Source of the DNA: Streptomyces sp. CB01373
GTDB lineage: Bacteria > Actinomycetota > Actinomycetes > Streptomycetales > Streptomycetaceae
Assembly (NCBI RefSeq): GCF_002803075.1
Contig: NZ_NNBK01000002.1
Coordinates: 124,001 to 188,000, forward strand
Direction of reading: 5' to 3'
Length of the DNA stretch: 64,000 bases
The notes under the pieces: generated by a model
Database searches by the model: none
Seen by the model: only the letters and a program-made list of their open reading frames with translations
What the model was told of the DNA's origin: nothing
Position numbers and translations under genes: made by a program
Shown: positions 58,120 through 64,000 of the stretch, in pieces
How positions within the stretch are numbered: the stretch's first letter is position 1
Layout: every line of letters begins with the position of its first letter

Positions 58120-59208
58120 ATGTCCTCCGCACTGACCGATCTCTTCCCGCACCCGATCGTGCAGGCGCCGATGGCGGGCGGTCCCGCGGTGCCGCCGCTC
58201 GCCGCGGCGGTGTCCGACGCCGGCGGGCTGGGATTCCTCGCGGCCGGATACAAGACCGCCGACGGCATGTACCAGGAGATCAAGCAGCTTCGCGGACTGA
58301 CCGGCCGCGCCTTCGGCGTCAACGTGTTCATGCCGCAGCCGGAGAGCGCCGAGACCGGCGCCGTCGACCTCTACGCCCACCAGCTCGCCGGCGAGCCCGG
58401 CTGGTACGAGACCGAACTCGGCGACCCGGAGTCCGGACGCGACGACGGCTACGACGCCAAGCTCGCCGTGCTCCTCGAGGACCCGGTGCCGGTGGTCTCC
58501 TTCCACTTCGGCGTGCCCGCCGGCGAGGTCGTGGACTCCCTGCACCGGGTCGGCACCTTCGTCCTCGCCACCGCCACCACCACCGAGGAGGCGCTCGCCG
58601 TGGACCGGTCGGGCGCGGACGCGGTGATCGCCCAGGGCGTGGAGGCCGGCGGCCACCAGGGCACCCACCGCGACCTGCAGGAACAGGACGGCGCCGGGAT
58701 CGGCGTGCTCTCGCTCGTCGCGCAGATCCGTGAGACGGTCGCCCTGCCGATCATCGCCACGGGCGGCATCATGCGCGGCAGCCAGATCGCCGCCGTGCTC
58801 GCGGCGGGCGCCAGCGCCGCCCAGCTCGGCACGGCCTTCCTCGCCACCCCCGAGTCCGGCGCGCACAAGCTGCACAAGGAAGCTCTCACCGACCCGGTGT
58901 TCCCGCGTACGGAGCTGACCCGGGCGTTCTCCGGGCGGCCGGCCCGCGGACTGGTCAACCGCTTCATGCGGGAGCACGGCCCCTACGCGCCCGCCGCCTA
59001 CCCGGAGGTCCACCACCTCACCGCGCCGCTGCGGAAGGCGGCCGCCAAGGCGAAGGACGCGCAGGGCATGGCGCTGTGGGCGGGCCAGGGCCACCGGATG
59101 GCCCGCGTACTGCCCGCCGGGCAGCTCGTGGAGGTACTGCTCGCCGAACTCGACGCGGCGCGCGCGGCGTTGGCGGCAGGCCCGGCGGCAGGAGGTGACG
59201 CGCGATGA
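58120..59208 (+). CDS. nitronate monooxygenase (2-nitropropane dioxygenase family)
   Basis: 362 aa FMN-dependent TIM barrel: PIVQAPMAGGPAVPPLAAAV, SDAGGLGFLAAGY, VSFHFGVPAGEVVD, DAVIAQGVEAGGHQGTH, IIATGGIMRGSQIAAVLAAG and AAQLGTAFLATPES. It detoxifies nitronates such as propionate 3-nitronate. The stop overlaps the rsmE start. Confidence 0.92.
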   Translation: MSSALTDLFPHPIVQAPMAGGPAVPPLAAAVSDAGGLGFLAAGYKTADGMYQEIKQLRGLTGRAFGVNVFMPQPESAETGAVDLYAHQLAGEPGWYETELGDPESGRDDGYDAKLAVLLEDPVPVVSFHFGVPAGEVVDSLHRVGTFVLATATTTEEALAVDRSGADAVIAQGVEAGGHQGTHRDLQEQDGAGIGVLSLVAQIRETVALPIIATGGIMRGSQIAAVLAAGASAAQLGTAFLATPESGAHKLHKEALTDPVFPRTELTRAFSGRPARGLVNRFMREHGPYAPAAYPEVHHLTAPLRKAAAKAKDAQGMALWAGQGHRMARVLPAGQLVEVLLAELDAARAALAAGPAAGGDAR

Positions 59209-59945
59209 CCGCGCCGGTGTTCGTCGTCGACGAACTGAAGCTGATCGGCACGGAGTTCGTGCTGGACGGCCCCGAGGGGCGGCACGCGGTCTCGGTCAAG
59301 CGGCTGCGGCCGGGCGAGGACGTGGTGCTCACCGACGGCCGCGGGCGCTGGACCGAGGGCGTGGTCAAGGCAGCCGAGGGCAAGGACCGGCTGGTGATCG
59401 CGGACTTGGCGGCCCTCGTCGAGGAACCGCCGGAGTCCCCCCGCATCACCGTCGTCCAGGCGCTGCCCAAGGGCGACCGCGGTGAACTCGCCGTGGAGAC
59501 CATGACCGAGGTCGGCGTGGACGCGATCGTGCCGTGGTCCGCCTCCCGCTGCATCACGCAGTGGAAGGGCGACCGGGGTCTGAAGGCGCTCGGCAAATGG
59601 CGCGCCACCGCCCGCGAGGCCGGCAAGCAGTCCCGCCGGGTGCGCTTCCCCGAGGTCGCGGACGCGGCGACGACCAAACAGGTTGCCGCACTTCTGGCCG
59701 GAGCCGACTTCGCCGCCGTGCTCCACGAGAGCGGCGAGGAACGCCTGGCCACCGCCGAACTCCCCGCCCGGGGCGAGATCGTGCTGGTCATCGGCCCCGA
59801 AGGCGGGGTGTCCCCCGAGGAGTTGGCGCAGTTCCGGGACGCGGGCGCGAAGCCGTACGTGCTCGGGCCCACCGTGCTGCGCACCTCGACCGCCGGTACC
59901 GCGGCGACCGCCCTGCTGCTGGGCCGTACCGGCCGCTGGTCCTGA
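59205..59945 (+). CDS. rsmE: 16S rRNA (uracil-1498-N3)-methyltransferase
   Basis: 246 aa SPOUT enzyme. N-terminal PUA-like region (GPEGRHAVSVKRLRPGEDV), then ETMTEVGVDAIVPWSASRCI, SRRVRFPEV and the knot region VLVIGPEGGVSPEELAQF, VLGPTVLRTSTAGTAAT. GGAGGTGA precedes the ATG, which overlaps the upstream stop (ATGA). Confidence 0.95.
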   Translation: MTAPVFVVDELKLIGTEFVLDGPEGRHAVSVKRLRPGEDVVLTDGRGRWTEGVVKAAEGKDRLVIADLAALVEEPPESPRITVVQALPKGDRGELAVETMTEVGVDAIVPWSASRCITQWKGDRGLKALGKWRATAREAGKQSRRVRFPEVADAATTKQVAALLAGADFAAVLHESGEERLATAELPARGEIVLVIGPEGGVSPEELAQFRDAGAKPYVLGPTVLRTSTAGTAATALLLGRTGRWS

Positions 59946-60070
59946 TCAGCCGCCTGTCCTGACCGGCCGGGCACGCCCCGAGGCCGGCCGGACGAGCGCG
60001 GGCGTGCGGGGCGCGCGCGTGGCCGTATGCGCTCTACCGTCCCGGGCGCGGCGGTGGCAGGCTGCCGTAC

Positions 60071-60646
60071 ATGGGGGCATTGAGACGGATTCGGCACCTG
60101 CCGCACGGGCGGCGGGTGAGGGCCGTGACGGTGCTCGCGGTGGTCGCCGCGGGCGGCGCCGTCGCATGCGATCCCGGCGGGCTCAACGCGGGTTCGGCGG
60201 CGTACACGACCGACAGGACGGCGACGGCGGAACTGAACCGGCGGCACGCTTCCGTGAGTTGGCTCAACTGCACGGGCAGGGACGGCGACGGAGGCCGGAC
60301 ACGCGCGGCGGGAAGTCCGGCGCCTTCGGCGTCCGAGATCACCGTGGTCTCCGTGGACTGCAAGGGCGAGACGAAGGACGGCCGGAGGATCACCGTCACC
60401 GGGGAGGTCACCCGGGCCGTCGACGGAGCCTGCGTGCGCGGGGACCTGACCGCCACGGTGGGCGGCAAGGAGTGGTTCCACGTGCGCGGCCTCGGCGACT
60501 GCGACGCCACGACCGGGCCGACTTACCGGCCGCCCGTCACCTACCGGCCCACCCAGGGGCAGCCGCAGCCGGGGGTCACGGTGACGGTCACGCGGACGAT
60601 CTGGTGCCAGGGCGATCCCACCTGCTGGCCCGTGCGCGGCAAGTGA
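60071..60646 (+). CDS. putative secreted lipoprotein
   Basis: 191 aa. Basic start (MGALRRIRHLPHGRRVRAV), hydrophobic segment VTVLAVVAAGGAVA and a cysteine at the lipobox-like AVAC-DPGG; the residue at -3 is Ala, not the usual Leu. The exported part has six more cysteines (NCTG, VDCKG, ACVRG, DCDAT, WCQGDPTCW) that could form disulfides, and a Pro/Thr-rich end. No known family. Located between rsmE and the tricorn protease gene. Confidence 0.7.
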   Translation: MGALRRIRHLPHGRRVRAVTVLAVVAAGGAVACDPGGLNAGSAAYTTDRTATAELNRRHASVSWLNCTGRDGDGGRTRAAGSPAPSASEITVVSVDCKGETKDGRRITVTGEVTRAVDGACVRGDLTATVGGKEWFHVRGLGDCDATTGPTYRPPVTYRPTQGQPQPGVTVTVTRTIWCQGDPTCWPVRGK

Positions 60647-60726
60647 GACCGCACCGCCGCCGGTTCGCGCGCGGGGAGGCCGTTCGCCCCCTGTCCGTGG
60701 CCGCCGCCCCTGCGTAGGGTGATCAC

Positions 60727-63700
60727 GTGACTCAGCCCACATCGTCGTCCGCGTCCGTGTCGTCCGCGTCGTCTGTGTTCTCCGCCTCGTCCGCCTCGTC
60801 CTCGTATCTTCGGTTCCCCCATCTGCGGGGCGAGTTGGTCGCCTTCACCGCCGAGGACGACGTGTGGCTCGCGCCGCTGGACGGCGGCAGGGCATGGCGG
60901 GTCAGCGCGGACAACGTGCCGGTGAACCACCCCCGTATCTCGCCCGACGGCGCCTTCGTCGCCTGGACCTCCACCCGCGACGGCGCACCCGAGGCGCACA
61001 TCGCCCCGGTCGACGGCGGCCCCGCCAGACGCCTGACGTACTGGGGGAGTACGAGGACGCAGGTGCGCGGCTGGACCCCGGACGGCGAGGTCCTCGCGCT
61101 CAGCACCCAGGGCCAGGCCAGCCTCCGCCGCACCTGGGCACGCGCCGTCCCGCTCGACGGCGGACCGGCCACCACCCTGCCGTACGGGCCCGTGGGCGAC
61201 GTCGCCCACGGCCCGCACACCGTGCTGCTGTCCGCGCCGATGGGCCGCGAGGCGGCCTGGTGGAAGAGGTACCGGGGCGGCGCGGCGGGCAAGCTGTGGA
61301 TCGACCGTGAGGACACGGGGGAGTTCGTCCGGCTGCACGAGGCACTGGACGGCAACCTCGAATACCCGCTGTGGGTGGGGATGGGGGTACCCCCTGGTCG
61401 AGCGGATTCGAGAGCTTGGGGGAGGATCGCGTTCCTCTCCGACCACGAGGGCACCGGAGCGCTGTACTCCTCCCTCGCCGACGGCTCCGACCTGCGCAGG
61501 CACACCCCCCTGGAGGGGTTCTACGCGCGGCACGCGGCCACCGACGGCACCCGGGTCGTCTACTCCAGCGCCGGTGAACTGTGGCTCCTCGACGACCTGG
61601 ACGGCGCCGAGCCGCGCCGGATCGACGTCCGGCTCGGCGGGCCGCGCGTCGACCTCCAGCCCTATCCGCTGAGCGCCTCCCACTGGTTCGGCTCGGCGTC
61701 CCCCGACCACACCGCGCGCGGCAGCGCGGTCGCCGTGCGCGGCGCCGTCCACTGGGTCACCCACCGCTCCGGTCCCACCCGCGCGCTCGCCGCCGAGCCC
61801 GGCGTACGCACCCGGCTGCCGCGCACCTTCCGCGCCGAGGGCGAGGAGTGGGTGGTGTGGGTGACGGACGCGGAGGGCGACGACGCCCTGGAGTTCGCGC
61901 CCGCCACCGGACTCGCGCCCGGCGCGACCCCGCGCCGGCTGGGCGCCGGGCACCTGGGCCGGGTCCTGGAACTCGTCACCGCTCCCGACGGCAGCCGCGT
62001 CGCCGTCGCCTCCCACGACGGCCGGCTGCTGCTCGTCGAACGCGAGAGCGGCGAGGTGCGCGAGGTCGACCGCAGCGAGCACGGGGACGTGTGCGACCTC
62101 GCCTTCTCCCCCGACTCCGCCTGGCTGGCCTGGTCGCACCCCGGCCCGCGCCCCCTCAGCCAGCTCCGCCTCGCCAACACCACCGACCTGTCGGTCACCG
62201 ACGCGACCCCGCTGCGCTTCCGGGACCACGCGCCCGCGTTCACCCTCGACGGCAATCACCTCGCGTTCCTCTCCCACCGCTCCTTCGACCCGGTCTACGA
62301 CGAGCACGTCTTCGACCTGGCGTTCGTCGAGAGCTCCCGCCCGCACCTGATCACGCTCGCCGCAGCGACCCCCTCGCCGTTCGGCCCGCAGCGGCACGGC
62401 CGGCCCTTCGAGACGCCCGACAAGGAGGAGACCCCGGACAGCGAGGGCGTCCCGGCGACCCGGATCGACCTGGAGGGCCTGGCCGACCGCATCGTGCCCT
62501 TCCCGGTCGAGGCCGCCCGCTACTCGAACCTGCGCGCCGCCAAGGACGGTGTGCTCTGGCTCAGGCACCCGGTGCGCGGAGTCCTCGGTGCCTCCCGCGC
62601 CACGCCGGACGACCCCGACCCGAAGACCGAGCTGGAGCGCTACGACCTCCTCCAGCAGCGCATCGAGCACCTCGCCGCCGACGCCGACCACTTCGCGGTC
62701 AGCGGCGACGGCAAGCGGGTCCTGCTGTGGACGGACGGCAAGCTGAAGGTCGTGCCCAGCGACCGGCGCGCCTCCGGCGACGAGGACAGCGACTCCAACA
62801 TCACCGTCGACCTCGGCCGCGTCCGGCAGACCGTCGACCCGGCCGCCGAGTGGCGGCAGATGTACGAGGAGACCGGCCGCGTCATGCGGGACCACTTCTG
62901 GCGGCCGGACATGGGCGGCGTCGACTGGGACGGCGTCCTCGACCGCTACCGGCCCGTCCTGGACCGGATCGCCACCCACGACGACCTGGTCGACCTGCTG
63001 TGGGAGGTGCACGGCGAGCTGGGCACCTCGCACGCCTACGTCATACCGGCCGGCGGCTACGGGCACGGCACCCGGCAGGGACTGCTCGGCGCGGACATCT
63101 CCCGGCATGAGGACGGCAGTTGGCGCATCGACCGGATCCTGCCCTCGGAGACCTCCGACCCGCATGCGCGCAGCCCGCTCTCCGCGCCCGGCGTCGCGGT
63201 GCGCGCCGGGGACAGGATCGTCGCGGTCGGCGGCCGGCCGGTCGACCCGGTGGCCGGACCCGGCCCGCTGCTGGTCGGCACGGCGGACAAGCCGGTCGAA
63301 CTGACCGTCCTGCCGGCCGGCGGGGGCGATCCGCGGCACGCGGTCGTGGTCCCCGTCGCCGACGAGGAGCCCCTGCGCTACCACGCGTGGGTGGCCGACC
63401 GCCGGGCCCATGTCCACGAGCGGTCCGGCGGCCGCCTCGGCTATCTGCACGTACCGGACATGCAGGCCCTCGGCTGGGCGCAGATCCACCGCGATCTGCG
63501 CGTGGAGGTGGCCCGCGAGGGACTCGTCGTCGACGTCCGCGAGAACCGCGGCGGCCACACCTCACAGCTGGTGGTGGAGAAGCTGGCCCGGCGGATCGTC
63601 GGCTGGGACCTGCCGCGCGGCATGCGGCCGGAGAGCTACCCGCAGGACGCGCCCCGCGGTCCGGTCGTCGCCGTCGCCAACGAGTTCTCCGGCTCCGACG

Positions 63701-64000
63701 GCGACATCGTCAACGCGGCGATCAAGGCGCTCGGCATCGGACCGGTCGTCGGCACCCGCACCTGGGGCGGCGTGATCGGCATCGACAGCCGTTACCGCCT
63801 GGTGGACGGCACGCTGATCACCCAGCCCAAGTACGCCTTCTGGCTGGAGGGTCAGGGGTGGGGCGTGGAGAATTACGGCGTGGACCCGGACATCGAGGTG
63901 GCCCAGCGCCCGCAGGACCACGCGGCGGCCCTCGACGCCCCCCTGGACGAGGCGATCCGCCTCGCCCTGGAGGCCCTGGAGACAACACCGGCGAAGACTC
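60727..64000 (+). CDS. tricorn-type protease (S41 family), 3'-partial
   Basis: 1091 codons are open from GTG 60727 to the right edge without a stop, near the ~1070-aa length of archaeal tricorn. Beta-propeller blades (FPHLRGELVAFTAEDDVWLA, HPRISPDGAFVAWTSTRDG, LAFSPDSAWLAWSHP) are followed by a PDZ domain (GVAVRAGDRIVAVGGRPV) and the catalytic domain. Candidate catalytic residues by tricorn analogy: H769 (GTSHAYV), S990 (NEFSGSDGD) and E1048 (GVENYGVDPD). Near residues 217-233 an in-frame insert MGVPPGRADSRAWGR is encoded by a palindromic repeat. The reading frame remains intact across it. Confidence 0.9.
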   Translation, partial: MTQPTSSSASVSSASSVFSASSASSSYLRFPHLRGELVAFTAEDDVWLAPLDGGRAWRVSADNVPVNHPRISPDGAFVAWTSTRDGAPEAHIAPVDGGPARRLTYWGSTRTQVRGWTPDGEVLALSTQGQASLRRTWARAVPLDGGPATTLPYGPVGDVAHGPHTVLLSAPMGREAAWWKRYRGGAAGKLWIDREDTGEFVRLHEALDGNLEYPLWVGMGVPPGRADSRAWGRIAFLSDHEGTGALYSSLADGSDLRRHTPLEGFYARHAATDGTRVVYSSAGELWLLDDLDGAEPRRIDVRLGGPRVDLQPYPLSASHWFGSASPDHTARGSAVAVRGAVHWVTHRSGPTRALAAEPGVRTRLPRTFRAEGEEWVVWVTDAEGDDALEFAPATGLAPGATPRRLGAGHLGRVLELVTAPDGSRVAVASHDGRLLLVERESGEVREVDRSEHGDVCDLAFSPDSAWLAWSHPGPRPLSQLRLANTTDLSVTDATPLRFRDHAPAFTLDGNHLAFLSHRSFDPVYDEHVFDLAFVESSRPHLITLAAATPSPFGPQRHGRPFETPDKEETPDSEGVPATRIDLEGLADRIVPFPVEAARYSNLRAAKDGVLWLRHPVRGVLGASRATPDDPDPKTELERYDLLQQRIEHLAADADHFAVSGDGKRVLLWTDGKLKVVPSDRRASGDEDSDSNITVDLGRVRQTVDPAAEWRQMYEETGRVMRDHFWRPDMGGVDWDGVLDRYRPVLDRIATHDDLVDLLWEVHGELGTSHAYVIPAGGYGHGTRQGLLGADISRHEDGSWRIDRILPSETSDPHARSPLSAPGVAVRAGDRIVAVGGRPVDPVAGPGPLLVGTADKPVELTVLPAGGGDPRHAVVVPVADEEPLRYHAWVADRRAHVHERSGGRLGYLHVPDMQALGWAQIHRDLRVEVAREGLVVDVRENRGGHTSQLVVEKLARRIVGWDLPRGMRPESYPQDAPRGPVVAVANEFSGSDGDIVNAAIKALGIGPVVGTRTWGGVIGIDSRYRLVDGTLITQPKYAFWLEGQGWGVENYGVDPDIEVAQRPQDHAAALDAPLDEAIRLALEALETTPAKT
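61382..61423. repeat. palindromic repeat element inserted in-frame in the tricorn gene
   Basis: GGGGGTACCCCC (61383-61394), then a TCGAG/TCGAG segment, then CTTGGGGGAGG. This matches the layout of a small palindromic repeat I recall as common between streptomycete genes; here it is inside a coding region and preserves the frame. Confidence 0.65.

Noticed and set aside
60727..61600. apparent frameshift or break in the tricorn gene
   Set aside because: Direct translation from GTG 60727 shows one uninterrupted frame across the palindromic insert; only the missing stop at the window edge makes it look absent.
60541..63558. 1005-codon minus-strand frame opposite the tricorn gene
   Set aside because: It is a shadow of the real plus-strand gene, with Val/Gly/Arg-rich low-complexity translation and no motifs.

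Overview
The window is high-GC actinobacterial chromosome, almost certainly Streptomyces: strong third-position GC bias, many GTG starts, leaderless promoters, a CIRCE-controlled hrcA-dnaJ pair, a tricorn-type protease, and a developmental-type XRE/DUF397 module. From memory, the gene order mirrors the S. coelicolor core run from about SCO2592 down to SCO2549. That ortholog mapping is recollection, not a search result.

Left core (1-14.6 kb): a cell-wall glycopolymer and proline block. It holds a 5'-truncated CDP-alditol synthase (cytidylyltransferase-SDR fusion), a CDP-glycerol glycerophosphotransferase-like protein, proB, a small unknown gene, proA, two related single-pass membrane proteins with leaderless promoters, an M48 protease, two tiny membrane proteins, nadD, an atypical LytR-CpsA-Psr protein, rsfS and a histidine phosphatase.

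14.6-36.2 kb: two identical tRNA-Ala(GGC) genes flank two small zinc-ribbon genes. Then come a coupled membrane cytochrome-like / NuoF-like pair on the minus strand, leuS behind a leucine-rich leader peptide and attenuator, a coiled-coil membrane protein, DegV, comEA-comEC (ComEA with a very long repetitive N-terminus), a YceI fusion, holA, a 39-bp tandem repeat array, convergent rpsT, lepA and a long-chain acyl-CoA synthetase.

Accessory island (about 36.2-50.65 kb): a type I restriction-modification operon in the unusual order hsdR-hsdS-hsdM, a second diverged HsdM-like methylase without its own S subunit, an XRE regulator/DUF397 pair divergent from a HATPase protein, an AIPR (abortive-infection family) protein with a PD-(D/E)xK-like motif, and a solo TnpB with intact catalytic residues. 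This looks like a defence island placed between otherwise conserved core genes.

Right core (50.7-64 kb): a SpoIIE-type phosphatase with its own HATPase domain, hemW, a DUF3097 gene, an MBL-fold hydrolase, CIRCE-hrcA-dnaJ (whose 3' end is duplicated downstream), a nitronate monooxygenase, rsmE, a putative lipoprotein, and a tricorn protease running off the right edge. The tricorn gene carries an in-frame insertion of a palindromic repeat.

No CRISPR array, rRNA or integrase was seen.
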